This document shows positions 8,514 through 17,486 of a stretch of 64,000 nt of DNA, in pieces; position 1 is the first letter of the stretch, and every line of letters begins with the position of its first letter. The DNA comes from Streptomyces mashuensis (GTDB taxonomy: Bacteria; Actinomycetota; Actinomycetes; Streptomycetales; Streptomycetaceae). The position numbers were made by a program, and so were the translations under genes. The notes under the pieces were generated by a model, which searched no databases, had not been told where the DNA came from, and was given only the letters and a program-made list of their open reading frames with translations. The DNA is taken from assembly GCF_014654785.1 (NCBI RefSeq), contig NZ_BNBD01000009.1:228528-292527 (forward strand), read 5' to 3'.

Positions 8514-9527
8514 ATGACTCAGCAGGCCGAGCCGCACGCCATATCGGACGACACGACCGGTGTCGCACCCCGGCGCGCCGACGGGACGACGCGGCACGTC
8601 ATACGCCACGACGGCTTCGGTGCCGCGTTCTGCGCGTCCATGGCGGCCCTGTCCGCCGAAGTCGTGATCGCCGGCACAGCCGGCGTGCTCTTCCTGCTCT
8701 CCCGCGAGCACGACGGCATCCCCAAGAGCATCCTTCCTGCCGCCCTGGCCACCCTCGGCGGTCTGCTGCTGACCGTGCTCCTCAGCGGTTTCGTCACCGC
8801 GGCCGCCGTCATGCCCGCACTCTCACTGGCGCGCCGCGAGGCCCGCCGCCGAAGCCGGAAGGAGACCGCGCTGTGGACGGCCGGGGCCGTACCCGTGGTC
8901 TCGGCCGCGGCCGTGGTCGTCTTCGGCACGGTGGCGGCACTCGGCAGCTTCTCGTTCGCCCGGCCGCTGAGCTACCTCATCTGGTGGGCCGCCCTCACCG
9001 TCGGCCTGTTGCCGGCGACGCTGGCCGCCTGGTCCGCGGCCCGGCGCTTCCATGAGGCGCGTGCCGGAAGCGTGGCCCGCAGGGTCTCACGCGACGGCGC
9101 GCTCGCCTGGCTGGTCATCGGCGCGGTGGGCGCGGCCGCGTACGGCACCGGGCTGGTCAAGGTGTACGAGCCGCCCAGGCTGACCAAATCCGACCTGGCC
9201 GGCGTCTGGACGGACGGCCGCGGCGGCACGGTCACCCTGGACAACGACGGCATGGCGGTCGCGGCGGGCCTGGACAACTTCGTCTGGGACGGGACGGGCA
9301 AGGACCGGCCCAAGGACTGCGACGGCTCCGGCACCTGGGCACCGATGAAGGACGGCGGACGGGTTCAGGGCGTCTCCCTGCGCATCACCTCCTGCGAGCT
9401 CACCCGTGACTGGAGCCTCATCGGCACGGAGAAGGAACCGCGGATCTTCCATGAGATCGGCAAGCCCGGCTCCGGCAAGCGCTACGTGCTGACGAAGATC
9501 GTCAAGCACCACAAGCACAAGAAATGA
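8514..9527 (+). CDS. Multi-pass membrane protein with C-terminal soluble domain, unknown function
   Basis: 337 residues from the ATG at 8514, which follows AGAGGGGCGG; upstream in-frame starts lack a ribosome site. About five hydrophobic segments lie within residues 30-235 (for example VVIAGTAGVLFLL, LLLTVLLSGFVTAAAV and WLVIGAVGAAAYG). A polar domain of some 110 residues follows, beginning LTKSDLAGVWTDGRGGTVTL and containing Cys pairs (KDCDGSG and ITSCEL), and the protein ends in a Lys/His tail (KIVKHHKHKK). The LAGVW...GGTVTLDNDG pattern resembles the lipocalin-like beta domains found in streptomycete secreted or membrane proteins of unknown role. I do not recognise a specific family and see no link to the catabolic genes. 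Confidence 0.72.
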   Translation: MTQQAEPHAISDDTTGVAPRRADGTTRHVIRHDGFGAAFCASMAALSAEVVIAGTAGVLFLLSREHDGIPKSILPAALATLGGLLLTVLLSGFVTAAAVMPALSLARREARRRSRKETALWTAGAVPVVSAAAVVVFGTVAALGSFSFARPLSYLIWWAALTVGLLPATLAAWSAARRFHEARAGSVARRVSRDGALAWLVIGAVGAAAYGTGLVKVYEPPRLTKSDLAGVWTDGRGGTVTLDNDGMAVAAGLDNFVWDGTGKDRPKDCDGSGTWAPMKDGGRVQGVSLRITSCELTRDWSLIGTEKEPRIFHEIGKPGSGKRYVLTKIVKHHKHKK

Positions 9528-9583
9528 GGCAGGCGCCGAGCACCGGCTCGTCGTCCCCTTCTCGACCTCGCTCGCCCACCTCT

Positions 9584-10255
9584 TCACCCCTTGTACGTTC
9601 CGAACGCGTCGAACGTTCCGAAGGTGCCACGGTGAAAGAGCAAAGGACCGGCGCTCGCCGCCTCCTCGTCCGCGCCCAGTGCTTCCACACGCCCCACGAC
9701 GATGAGGTGGTCACCTCCCGTGTGGACGGCGTGCACGGTGCAGTCGACCCAGGCCGGAACGCCGTCGAGGCGCGGTGAACCCGTCGCGGGCGCCGGCTCG
9801 TGGACCACTCCCGCGAACTTGTCGGCCCGTACCGAGGCGCTGACGGCGAAGCGGCGGCACAGCTCACCCTGGCCGGAACCCAGGACGTTGACGCAGAAGA
9901 CCCCGGCGCGGGCGATGCGCGGCCAGGTCGCCGACGCCCGCCCGATCATGAAGACGACCAGGGGCGGATCCAGGGAGAGGGAGGAGAAGGCCTGGCAGAC
10001 GAAGCCGGCCGGAGGCTCGTCGTCCTTTGCCGGGGCGGTGATCACTGTGACTCCGCCGGCGAAGTGGCCGAGGACGTTCCGGAACTCCCCGGGTGAGGGC
10101 GGAGGACGTTCGTCCGCTCCGACGGCGCGGAGCACGCGGCGGTACGGGCCGGCCCCGGCCCCGGGCTCGTACGCGGACGGTGCCGCGGCCGCTCGGGAGC
10201 CGGCCTCCCGCAGGTGGCGCAGGGCGACGGTCGCCATTCCGGCGTGTCCCATCAT
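9584..10255 (-). CDS. Flavin reductase-like FMN-binding protein
   Basis: About 223 residues. From residue 45 it matches the flavin reductase (PF01613) domain: FRNVLGHFAGGVTVIT, GFVCQAFSSLSLDPPLV, the FCVNVLGSGQ segment and the HTGGDHLIVVGRVE core. Such proteins reduce FMN or FAD with NAD(P)H and feed the reduced flavin to two-component monooxygenases such as HsaA/HsaB. The start is uncertain: ATG at 10255 or 10252 or a later Met; none has a strong ribosome site. It is the last leftward gene after the ADP-forming CoA ligase and enoyl-CoA hydratase. A partner may be the LLM-type oxygenase at 32276, which shares the operator motif, but this is inference. Confidence 0.86.
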   Translation of the reverse strand: MMGHAGMATVALRHLREAGSRAAAAPSAYEPGAGAGPYRRVLRAVGADERPPPSPGEFRNVLGHFAGGVTVITAPAKDDEPPAGFVCQAFSSLSLDPPLVVFMIGRASATWPRIARAGVFCVNVLGSGQGELCRRFAVSASVRADKFAGVVHEPAPATGSPRLDGVPAWVDCTVHAVHTGGDHLIVVGRVEALGADEEAASAGPLLFHRGTFGTFDAFGTYKG

Positions 10256-10400
10256 GGGAACCCATTGAATCCGAAGTGACTGCGGCCCGGAAGGGTTTGG
10301 CCCCCGGCCGCGCCCGGGCTGCCGCACCTCACCCGCGGCGCCTTGCCACGGCGCCCGTCCCGCCGTGCCGCTCGCGCCGCGCGTCTCGCACCATGCCCCC

Positions 10401-11300
10401 TCAGCACCCCCGGAACTCCGGCGGCCTCCGCTCGACGAAGGCGGCAATGCCCTCCGCCGCGTCCGCCGTCGCAGCGTTGATCTCCTGGGCCGCTGCCTCG
10501 GCGGCGAAGGCGGGGGCACGGCCGACGTCGAGCGAGGCGTTCACCAGCTGTTTCGTCAGGCTCAGCGCTTGCGTGGGGCCGTTGGCGAGGCGCTGCGCCC
10601 ACGCCCGCGCGGCCGTGGGCAGCTCCTCGTCGGGGACGACCCGGTTGACGAGGCCGAAACGTTCCGCTTCGGCTGCGCCGAGAGCATCGCCGAAGAACAT
10701 CAGTTCCTTTGCTCTCCGGGGCCCCACCAGTCGCGGCAGAAGGTACGTGCCGCCGCCGTCGGGCACGAGGCCGCGGCGTACGAACACCTCGGTGAAGCGG
10801 GCGGATTCGGCGGCCAGGACCAGGTCGCAGGCCCAGGCCAGATGCGCGCCGAGCCCGGCGGCCACGCCGTTCACCGCGGCGATCACGGGCTTCTCGCAGT
10901 CCAGCACGGCGCTGATCAACCGCTGCGCGCCCAGCTTGATCAGCCGGGCGACCTCACCCGGCGGGCGAGCGGCGACGGCCTGCGAGGCGGGGGCCGTCCG
11001 CAGGTCGGCACCGGCGCAGAAACCTTTGCCCGCACCCGTGAGGACGACGGCGCGGACGGCGTGGTCGGCGGAGGCGCGAGAAAACAGGGAAATCAATGAA
11101 TCGCGCTGGTCAGGGGCGAGGGCGTTGAGGACACGAGGCCGGTTGAGCGTGATCCAGGCCACCCCGTTGTCAGTGGCGTGGAGTATCCATGAGTCAGTGG
11201 GCCGGGAAGGCGTGGCGGCATCGTCGCGCTCTTCGGTTCCGGCTTGTCCGTCGTGCCCGCCGGATTCGGTGGGCGAGGACTCACGGGGGGAGAAGTTCAT
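10401..11300 (-). CDS. Enoyl-CoA hydratase/isomerase family protein
   Basis: 299 residues of crotonase fold. The oxyanion-hole segments are VLTGAGKGFCAGADL and NGVAAGLGAHLAWACDLVLA, then the GLVPDGGGTYLLPRLVG loop. Glu is kept in AKELMFFG; the usual PE before the loop reads TEVFVRRG. It hydrates a 2-enoyl-CoA or does a related crotonase reaction (isomerisation, ring cleavage). The first 40 residues (Ser/Pro/Asp-rich) are an unusual disordered leader. ATG with AGGAG seven bases upstream. It lies between the CoA ligase and flavin reductase on the same strand, about 125 bases from the ligase gene, consistent with one catabolic transcript. Confidence 0.9.
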   Translation of the reverse strand: MNFSPRESSPTESGGHDGQAGTEERDDAATPSRPTDSWILHATDNGVAWITLNRPRVLNALAPDQRDSLISLFSRASADHAVRAVVLTGAGKGFCAGADLRTAPASQAVAARPPGEVARLIKLGAQRLISAVLDCEKPVIAAVNGVAAGLGAHLAWACDLVLAAESARFTEVFVRRGLVPDGGGTYLLPRLVGPRRAKELMFFGDALGAAEAERFGLVNRVVPDEELPTAARAWAQRLANGPTQALSLTKQLVNASLDVGRAPAFAAEAAAQEINAATADAAEGIAAFVERRPPEFRGC

Positions 11301-11424
11301 GGGAGGGCTCCTTGTCCTACGGTCCGGCCGGCACGGCCGGGCCGGGCCGCGCGCCGTGCCTGCCGGGCGCGGTTGCTTGCTGCGGGTGCGCGCGGGGCCC
11401 GGCGTGCCCGGGACGACCGTCGGG

Positions 11425-13650
11425 TCAGCGGCAGACGGCCAGTGCGTCGAGGGCCACGGCGCCTTGGCCGCGTTCGAGGACGACCAGCGGGTTGATGTCG
11501 AGTTCGGCGAGGCCGTCCCCGAGTTCCAGCGCCAGACGCTGGACGCGCAGCACGGTCTCCACGAGGGCGTCCACGTCGGCCGGGGGAGTCCCCCGTACGC
11601 CGTGGAGGAGCGCGCGGCCGCGCAGTTCGCCGATCATTGCGCGGGCGTGGTCCTCGCCGAAGGGCGGCACGCGCACGGCGGTGTCGTTCAGCACCTCGAC
11701 CAGGACGCCGCCCAGGCCCACGGTCACGGTGGGGCCGAAGAGGGCGTCGTGCGTGATGCCCACGGCCATCTCGACGCCCCGCTCGACCAGCTGGCAGACG
11801 AGAATGCCGTCCAGCACCAGCCCTTCGTAGCGGGCGGTGTCGGTCAGCTCCCGGTACGTGTCGCGGACCTGGCTGGCGGAGGTGAGACCGATCCTCACCA
11901 GGCCGAGGTCGGACTTGTGGCCCAGCCTGGGGCCCGACGCCTTCATGACGACCGGGTAGCCGATCTGCCCCGCCGCCCGGACGGCCGCGGCCGCGCTCGT
12001 CACAAGGTGCTCGCGGGGCACGCGTATGCCGTACGCGCGCAGCAGCTGTTTTGCCGCGTGCTCGCTCAGCTGCTCGCCGGGCTGCAGCAGTGCCTTGGCC
12101 TTGCCTGCGGAAGGGGACGGGGTGCGCGGGGCGTGGTCGAAGGGCGACTGGTAGCTGCTGACGAAGCGGTGGTGACCCAGGTAGGCGCGCAGGGCGGTGA
12201 TGCAGTTGGCGAACGTACGGAAGGTCGCGACGCGCGAGGAACCCAGGAGGGTCGTGCGATAGGCGTCCTCGGTACCTGCCGGGGAGCCCCAGATGACGCA
12301 CACCAGCTTCTCGGTCCGCTCGGCCGCCTCGACGAGGTCCTGGACGAGTCTGTCGCTCAGCGGCGGGAACGGGCCCGTGACCGGGCAGACCAGGACGCCG
12401 ACGGACGGGTCCGCGAGCAGCGCGTCGATGATCTTCCGCCCACGGTGGTCGCCGACGGGGTGCCCGCCGCAGTCGACGGGGTTCGCGACGCTCAGGTAGT
12501 CCGGTATCCACTGGTGGAGCTCGGCCTGTTTGGCGCGCGAGAGGACGGGCAGCTCCAGGCCCGCGGCCGTGGCGAGGTCCGCGAAGTGCGCGCCCGTGCC
12601 GCCCGAGATCGAATACACGGCGATGCCGGTGGCCCGGGGCGGGCGGGCCCGCGCCAGCAGGGCGGCGGTGTCCTGCAGCTCGTCCAGGCCGTCCACGCGG
12701 ATGACGCCGAACTGGCGCATGACCGCGTCCACCACGTCGTCCGCGCCGGTCAGTTTGCCGGTGTGTGACGCGGCGGTACGGCTGCCGGTCGCCGTCCGGC
12801 CGACCTTCACCGCGACGACCGGCACGCGCCGGCGGGCGGCGTGGTCGGCGGCGAGGAGGAAGACGCGACCGTCCCGGATGCCTTCCAGGTACGCGGCGAC
12901 GGCGCCCACCTCCGGCTGGTCGGCGAAGTAGGAGATGAAGTCGGAGCACTCCAGGTCGGCCTCGTTTCCGGTGGGCGCCCAGTGGGACACGCGGATGCCC
13001 AGTTCCTGCAGGGCGAACAGGGGGCGGCCCTGGTGGCCGGACTGGGTGACCAGGGCGATGGAGGGCCCGGTGAGGTCGTCGCGGAACTGCTCGAAGGCGT
13101 TCAGGTTCGTGTTCGGGCCCAGCAGGCGTATGCCCGCCCGCTGTGCGGCGTCGACGAGCCGGGTCTGGGCCTGCGCGCCCGCAGGGCCGGTTTCGGCGAA
13201 GCCGGAGGCGAAGGCGACGGCGAAGCGGACGGTCCGGTCGGCGAGTTCCTCGATGACGGGGAGCGGGTCACCGACGAGCAGGACGGCGAGATCGATGTCG
13301 TCGGGCAGGTCGTGGACCGAGGGATGGCAGGGGAGGCCGTAGACGGTGGTACGGGTGGGGTGCACGGGGTGGAGTGCTGCGCCGACGTGGTCGGCCCAGG
13401 CGACGAGCCGCCGGGTGATCCCGGCGTTGGGGCGGCCCTCGGTCTCCGAGGCGCCGATGACCGCGACGGTTCCGGGGCGGAAGAACCGGTCGAGGTCCGG
13501 CACCTCGCGGTGCAGGGGGCGGCCGCTGACGTCCACGTCCCCCGCCGGGCCGGCCGGGCCGGGGAAGACGGGTCCGGGGCTGTCGCCACAGGCCACCACG
13601 CGGGACGGACGGGAGGTGGTGGTGAGGGTGCCACGTGTCGATCCGAGCAT
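11425..13650 (-). CDS. ADP-forming acyl-CoA synthetase (acetate-CoA ligase family), single chain
   Basis: 741 residues with the alpha and beta parts fused. An N-terminal CoA-binding Rossmann domain (FRPGTVAVIGASETEGRPN) is followed by succinyl-CoA-synthetase-like domains. The probable phospho-histidine is in SHTGKLTG (about residue 295). A C-terminal ATP-grasp domain begins with GEQLSEHAAKQLLRAYGI and GYPVVMKASGP. The enzyme joins an acid to CoA with ATP giving ADP, reversibly. The ATG at 13650 has AGGAG six bases upstream; an upstream TTG would add eight residues. Two operator dyads (13679-13717) sit directly in front, so it is probably repressed with the other catabolic genes. The acid substrate is unknown. 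Confidence 0.9.
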   Translation of the reverse strand: MLGSTRGTLTTTSRPSRVVACGDSPGPVFPGPAGPAGDVDVSGRPLHREVPDLDRFFRPGTVAVIGASETEGRPNAGITRRLVAWADHVGAALHPVHPTRTTVYGLPCHPSVHDLPDDIDLAVLLVGDPLPVIEELADRTVRFAVAFASGFAETGPAGAQAQTRLVDAAQRAGIRLLGPNTNLNAFEQFRDDLTGPSIALVTQSGHQGRPLFALQELGIRVSHWAPTGNEADLECSDFISYFADQPEVGAVAAYLEGIRDGRVFLLAADHAARRRVPVVAVKVGRTATGSRTAASHTGKLTGADDVVDAVMRQFGVIRVDGLDELQDTAALLARARPPRATGIAVYSISGGTGAHFADLATAAGLELPVLSRAKQAELHQWIPDYLSVANPVDCGGHPVGDHRGRKIIDALLADPSVGVLVCPVTGPFPPLSDRLVQDLVEAAERTEKLVCVIWGSPAGTEDAYRTTLLGSSRVATFRTFANCITALRAYLGHHRFVSSYQSPFDHAPRTPSPSAGKAKALLQPGEQLSEHAAKQLLRAYGIRVPREHLVTSAAAAVRAAGQIGYPVVMKASGPRLGHKSDLGLVRIGLTSASQVRDTYRELTDTARYEGLVLDGILVCQLVERGVEMAVGITHDALFGPTVTVGLGGVLVEVLNDTAVRVPPFGEDHARAMIGELRGRALLHGVRGTPPADVDALVETVLRVQRLALELGDGLAELDINPLVVLERGQGAVALDALAVCR

Positions 13651-13678
13651 CGCCCACTCCTGCTCGCTGGCCAACAGG

Positions 13679-13693
13679 CTGACGTTGAGTCAG
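13679..13693. promoter_or_regulatory. CTGAC-N6-TCAG operator, copy B
   Basis: CTGAC-GTTGAG-TCAG, exact copy, 28 bases before the leftward CoA ligase ATG in a divergent promoter. It is paired with copy C 24 bases away (centre to centre), so two dimers could bind nearly the same face of the helix. Confidence 0.8.
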
Positions 13694-13702
13694 ATTAGCG
13701 AT

Positions 13703-13717
13703 CTGACAACCTGTCAG
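13703..13717. promoter_or_regulatory. CTGAC-N6-TCAG operator, copy C
   Basis: CTGAC-AACCTG-TCAG, exact copy, flanked by AT on the left. It is on the side of the rightward DUF35 gene (start 13770). The tandem arrangement with copy B is the only double site of the set. Confidence 0.8.
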
Positions 13718-13769
13718 GAAGGATTCGAGCCGCAGAGCGACGGTCGGTACGCATGGGAGGTGCGTCTCC

Positions 13770-14291
13770 TTGGCGGAAGCGAGGCACAGGGAAGAGGGGC
13801 GCAGAGAAGAGGAGCGCAGGGGGGAGAGGCGTACGGAGGAGCGGCGTTTCGACGTCCCGGAGGTGGACGACTTCACCCGGCCCTACTGGGAGGCCGCAGC
13901 CGCCTGCCGGCTGCTGGTACGGCGCTGTCGCGCGCCCGGGTGCGGGCGGGCGCACCACTACCCGCGGGCCTTCTGCCCCCGCTGCTGGAGCACGGACGTC
14001 GTGTGGGAGGAGGTGAGCGGCCGGGCCCGGCTCTACACCTGGTCCGTGGTCCATGTGAACGACCTGCCGCCCTTCGGGACCCGGTTGCCCTACACGGCCG
14101 CCGTGGTGGATCTCGACGAAGGTCCGCGCATGACGAGCGAGGTGGTCGACTGCCCGGAGGGGCGGCTGCGGGTCGGTATGCCGCTCGTCGTGGCCTTCCG
14201 GGAGGATGTGGAGGCGGGGATCTCCGTGCCGGTGTTCCGGCCGGCGGAACGGCCGGTGGACGGGCAGGGAGGCGCCTCGGCGGACGGGTGA
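13770..14291 (+). CDS. DUF35 protein (Zn-ribbon plus OB-fold), acyl-CoA-associated
   Basis: 173 residues from a TTG start preceded by GGGAGGTGCGTCTCC. After an Arg/Glu-rich leader (about 30 residues) comes the DUF35 rubredoxin-like zinc ribbon with CRAPGCG and CPRCW, then an OB-fold (ARLYTWSVVHV). ChsH2-type DUF35 domains bind acyl-CoA and form a complex with Ltp-type thiolase-like proteins to make an aldol-lyase. The thiolase-like gene of this block lies downstream on the opposite strand (14340-15533) and shares the regulatory motif, so the two products probably work together. A second DUF35/thiolase-like pair lies at 22887-24511. Confidence 0.88.
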   Translation: MAEARHREEGRREEERRGERRTEERRFDVPEVDDFTRPYWEAAAACRLLVRRCRAPGCGRAHHYPRAFCPRCWSTDVVWEEVSGRARLYTWSVVHVNDLPPFGTRLPYTAAVVDLDEGPRMTSEVVDCPEGRLRVGMPLVVAFREDVEAGISVPVFRPAERPVDGQGGASADG

Positions 14292-14305
14292 GCGCACCGC
14301 GGGAT

Positions 14306-14323
14306 GCCGCCCTGCGGGGCGGC
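14306..14323. terminator. Hairpin between convergent DUF35 and thiolase-like genes
   Basis: GCCGCCC and GGGCGGC form a 7-bp stem with a 4-base loop in the 48-base convergent gap. There is no T-tract, as is usual in this GC range; it could serve both directions. Confidence 0.45.
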
Positions 14324-14339
14324 GCCCCGCGTCACCGTG

Positions 14340-15533
14340 TCAGTCCCGCCCCAGGATCACGGTGCCCGACGAGCAGAACCAGCCCCCCGTCCCCGAGGCG
14401 ACGGCCAGCCGCGGCGGCGTACCGTCCGCGCGGTGGACCTGGCGGCCGGGCTCCGCCTCGCCGCGGAGCTGGCGTACGGCCTCGACCAGGAGGAAGAGGC
14501 CCCGCATGCCGGGGTGGCAGGCGGACATGCCGCCGCCGTCCGTGTTCACGGGCAGGGCGCCGCCGGTCGTCAGCGTCCCCCCTGACAGGAAGGCGCCGCC
14601 TTCCCCCTTGGCGCAGAAGCCCAGGTCCTCCAGCGTCACCAGGGTCATGTAGGTGAAGGCGTCGTAGATCTCCGCAACATCGATGTCCTGCGGGGTCAGA
14701 CCGGCGCGCTCGAACGCCAGCCGGCCCGAGACGGCAGCGGGTGTGACGGTGAAGTCCTCCCACTCCGACATGGTGGTGTGGGAGAGTGCGGCGCCGCTGC
14801 CGAGCACCCACACCGGTGCGCAGGCCGCGTCGGCCACGTACTCCTCGGCCGCCAGGAGAACGGCGCACCCGCCGTCGGAGCGGATGCAGCAGTGCAGCCG
14901 GGTGAACGGGTCGGCGATCAGGGGGGCGGCGAGGACGTCGTCGACCGTGATGGGGGACCGGTACAGGGCGTGGGGGTTGTGGGCGGCGTTGGCGCGCGCC
15001 TGCACGGCCACCTCGGCCAGCTCTTCCAGTGTGGTGCCGTACTGGTGCATGTGACGACGGGCGGCCATGGCGTATTTGGCGATCAGGGTGTGCCCGTAGG
15101 GCGCCTCGAATTGCGCGGGCCCGCCCGTGCCGAACGACAGGGAGGAGGTGCGCCGCCCGGCCTTGATGTCGGCGCGCGCGGTGGATCCGTAGACGAGCAG
15201 GACGACCTCGGCGTGGCCCGCGGCAATGGCGTCGGCCGCGTGTGCGGCCATGACCTCCCAGGTGGCGCCGCCCACGGAGGTCGAGTCGACCCAGGTGGGG
15301 CGGAGCCCCAGGTGGTCGGCGACCTCCGCCGGGGCGAGGGCGCCCAGGCCGGCCGAGGCCAGCCCGTCGACGAGGGACCTGTCCAGCCCGGAGTCGGCCA
15401 GCGCGCGGCGGGCGGCCTGGGCGTGCAGGGCGTGGGCGGTGATGTTGTCGAGACGGCCGCAGTCCGAGAGGGCGACACCGACCACGGCAACTCTGCGCTT
15501 GCCGGATGGCTGGGGCATGGGCTGACGGTACAT
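14340..15533 (-). CDS. Thiolase-like protein (Ltp/SCP-x type, no nucleophilic Cys)
   Basis: 397 residues of thiolase fold. The N-terminal half has VAVVGVALSDCG; the C-terminal half has EIYDAFTYM and the glycine/histidine loop NTDGGGMSACHPGMRG. Where true thiolases have the nucleophilic Cys (N-x-x-C-x-S), this protein reads DSTSVGGATWEVMA without Cys. That is the pattern of Ltp-type lyases, which split or make C-C bonds by retro-aldol chemistry together with a DUF35 partner, rather than CoA-dependent thiolysis. Start ATG at 15533; a second Met five codons in is possible. Operator copy D lies 50 bases upstream in the divergent promoter. Confidence 0.87.
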   Translation of the reverse strand: MYRQPMPQPSGKRRVAVVGVALSDCGRLDNITAHALHAQAARRALADSGLDRSLVDGLASAGLGALAPAEVADHLGLRPTWVDSTSVGGATWEVMAAHAADAIAAGHAEVVLLVYGSTARADIKAGRRTSSLSFGTGGPAQFEAPYGHTLIAKYAMAARRHMHQYGTTLEELAEVAVQARANAAHNPHALYRSPITVDDVLAAPLIADPFTRLHCCIRSDGGCAVLLAAEEYVADAACAPVWVLGSGAALSHTTMSEWEDFTVTPAAVSGRLAFERAGLTPQDIDVAEIYDAFTYMTLVTLEDLGFCAKGEGGAFLSGGTLTTGGALPVNTDGGGMSACHPGMRGLFLLVEAVRQLRGEAEPGRQVHRADGTPPRLAVASGTGGWFCSSGTVILGRD

Positions 15534-15582
15534 CAGCTCAACTGGCGCCCGGCACTGGGAGAGTTCGACGTGGCGCCCTAAC

Positions 15583-15597
15583 CTGACAGTCCATCAG
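15583..15597. promoter_or_regulatory. CTGAC-N6-TCAG operator, copy D
   Basis: CTGAC-AGTCCA-TCAG, exact copy, 41 bases before the GTG of the rightward acyl-CoA dehydrogenase gene and 50 before the leftward thiolase-like gene. It can control both. Confidence 0.8.
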
Positions 15598-15638
15598 AGC
15601 GCATCAGTGAACCTCGTTGTGAGACGTAGGAGGGTCTG

Positions 15639-16832
15639 GTGGACGGTGCCTTGAGCCATGAGCAGGAGGCCATGCGGAGCGCCATGCGCCGGTTCCTGGC
15701 CGAACATTGCGGTCCGGCGGAGGTGCGCCGCGCGGTGGCGTCGCCGGCCGGTCATGACGAGGCGGTGTGGCGGCGCCTTGCCGCGGAGTTCGGGCTGCCC
15801 GGTCTGGCCATTGCACCGCAGTACGGCGGGGTGGGCTGCGGCAGCGTGGAGCTGGCCCTGGTCTGCGAGGAGGCGGGAAGGGCGCTGCTGCCGTCGCCCC
15901 TAACGGCCACGGTGGCGATCGCCGCCCCGGTCGTCGCATCCCTGGGGACTCCGGAGCAGCGGGCGCGGCTTCTGCCGCTTCTGGCGGCCGGGGAGCTGAC
16001 CGGGGCGTTCGTCCTGCCGAACGGCTCCCTGCCGGAGGCCCTGGCGCTGACGGGGCCGAACGACGGCGACTGGGCGGGCGGCGGACGGGCGGGCGGCATC
16101 CAGGCACGCCGTCACGACGGCGGATGGCGACTGTACGGCGAGGCGGCGCAGGTGCTCGACGGCCACTGCGCGGGTCTGCTCCTGGTGGCGGCCCGGCACG
16201 GTGGCTACACGAAGGGGCGGACTCTGCTGTTCCTGGTCCGGCCGGAGCATCCGGGGCGCGTGCGCCGTACCCGTGCGACCTCGCTCGACGAGACGCGCCC
16301 CCAGAGCCGTGTCGAGTTGCGTGACGCCGATGCCGAACTCCTCGGCCCGGAGGGCGCCGATGTGCCGCGCGTGCTGGCGGGGCTGGCGGGGCCCATCGCG
16401 TCCGTCGTGGCGGCCGAGGCGGTCGGCACGGCCGACGGCGCCTTGCAGCGGACGGTGGAGTACGTGCGCGTACGGGAGCAGTTCGGCCGGCCGGTGGGGT
16501 CGTTCCAGGCGGTCCGGCACCGGCTGGCCGAGCTGCATGTGGCGGTGCGGGAGGCCAGGTCGGCGGCGTACTACGCGGCCTGGTCCGGCCGGCCCGACGT
16601 GGCCGGTCTGGCGCTCGCCGCCGCGCTGGAGACGGCTTCTCGCGTGACGGGTGAGGCGATTCAGCTGCATGGCGGCATCGGGGTGACGTGGGAGCACCCG
16701 GTGCAGCTGTACTTCAAGCGCGCCGCCTCCGACGAGCTGCTGTTCGGCCCGGTGAACCGGCTGCGCGCGCGGGCCGCGGAGACGGCGGGCGTGTTTGCCG
16801 CCGGGGCGGGTGGGGAAGCGGTGGTGCTGTGA
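15639..16832 (+). CDS. Acyl-CoA dehydrogenase
   Basis: 397 residues. N-terminal helix LSHEQEAMRSAMRRFLAEH, FGLPGLAIAPQYGGVG, and the C-terminal motifs REQFGRPVGSFQAVRHRLAE and QLHGGIGVTWEHP, as in the small dehydrogenase at 467-1480 but with a full-length middle domain. It is a FAD enzyme for an acyl-CoA of the same pathway. Start GTG after GACGTAGGAGGGTCTG. Its stop overlaps the next start (TGATG, 16830-16834), so the deazaflavin-dependent reductase is coupled to it. Controlled by operator copy D. Confidence 0.92.
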   Translation: MDGALSHEQEAMRSAMRRFLAEHCGPAEVRRAVASPAGHDEAVWRRLAAEFGLPGLAIAPQYGGVGCGSVELALVCEEAGRALLPSPLTATVAIAAPVVASLGTPEQRARLLPLLAAGELTGAFVLPNGSLPEALALTGPNDGDWAGGGRAGGIQARRHDGGWRLYGEAAQVLDGHCAGLLLVAARHGGYTKGRTLLFLVRPEHPGRVRRTRATSLDETRPQSRVELRDADAELLGPEGADVPRVLAGLAGPIASVVAAEAVGTADGALQRTVEYVRVREQFGRPVGSFQAVRHRLAELHVAVREARSAAYYAAWSGRPDVAGLALAAALETASRVTGEAIQLHGGIGVTWEHPVQLYFKRAASDELLFGPVNRLRARAAETAGVFAAGAGGEAVVL

Positions 16833-17305
16833 TGGCTGCCCTGGAACGCCTGGTGCAGAACGTCTCCACGAGCCGTGCATTCGTACGGGTCGCACCGCAC
16901 GTCCTCCCGGCTGTCGACCGGGCCGTCCACCGGTTCACCGGCGGCAAAGTCCTGCTGAGCAACCGCCTGCTGCCCGGCCTGCTGCTGACCTCGACCGGTG
17001 CGAAGAGCGGGCTGGCGCGGCGTACGCCCCTCGCGTGCCTGCCCGAGCCGGGCGGGCGCAGCTGGGTCGTCGTGGGGAGCAACTTCGGCAGGCCGGGCCA
17101 CCCCGCGTGGACGGCCAACCTGCTGGCCCACCCGGAGGCGGAGATCGGCTGGCGGGGAAGAAACGTTCCTGTGCGGGCACGACTCCTGCGCGGTGAGGAG
17201 CGTGAGGACGCCTGGGCGGCCGTCCTCCGGATGTGGCCGCCGTACGCGCGGTACCAGCAGCGGGTGACGCGGGAAATCCGGCTGTTCCGGCTCGAGCAGC
17301 GGTGA
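16832..17305 (+). CDS. Deazaflavin (F420)-dependent nitroreductase-family protein, Ddn-like
   Basis: 157 residues of the DUF385/Ddn split beta-barrel family: LLTSTGAKSGLARRTPLACL, then WVVVGSNFGRPGHPAWTANLLAHPEAEI, the two best conserved stretches. Family members use reduced coenzyme F420 (Mycobacterium Ddn reduces quinones and nitroimidazoles); others bind FMN or heme. Start ATG overlaps the dehydrogenase stop. It may reduce an enone or unsaturated intermediate of the pathway. F420 supply is plausible because fbiC is in this window (41950-44553). Actual cofactor use is not proven by sequence. Confidence 0.87.
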   Translation: MAALERLVQNVSTSRAFVRVAPHVLPAVDRAVHRFTGGKVLLSNRLLPGLLLTSTGAKSGLARRTPLACLPEPGGRSWVVVGSNFGRPGHPAWTANLLAHPEAEIGWRGRNVPVRARLLRGEEREDAWAAVLRMWPPYARYQQRVTREIRLFRLEQR

Positions 17306-17372
17306 CGGCTGCGGTGACGGCCGCGGTCACGTTGGCCGTAACGGTGGGGGCGGAAAAGGACGGGGAAAACAC

Positions 17373-17414
17373 CGCGGCGGGCCGACCCGGCGCGAGTCCG
17401 GGCGGCCCGCCGCG
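17373..17414. terminator. Hairpin between convergent Ddn-like and TetR genes
   Basis: A perfect 12-bp stem (17373-17384 with 17403-17414) and 18-base loop in the 181-base convergent gap. It probably ends transcripts from one or both sides. Confidence 0.6.
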
Positions 17415-17486
17415 TGCTGACGCAGATGACAGGACGTACGAGTGAAAGGTGCCGCTGTCGTGCGGCGGCGAGCCGTATGACCGGCG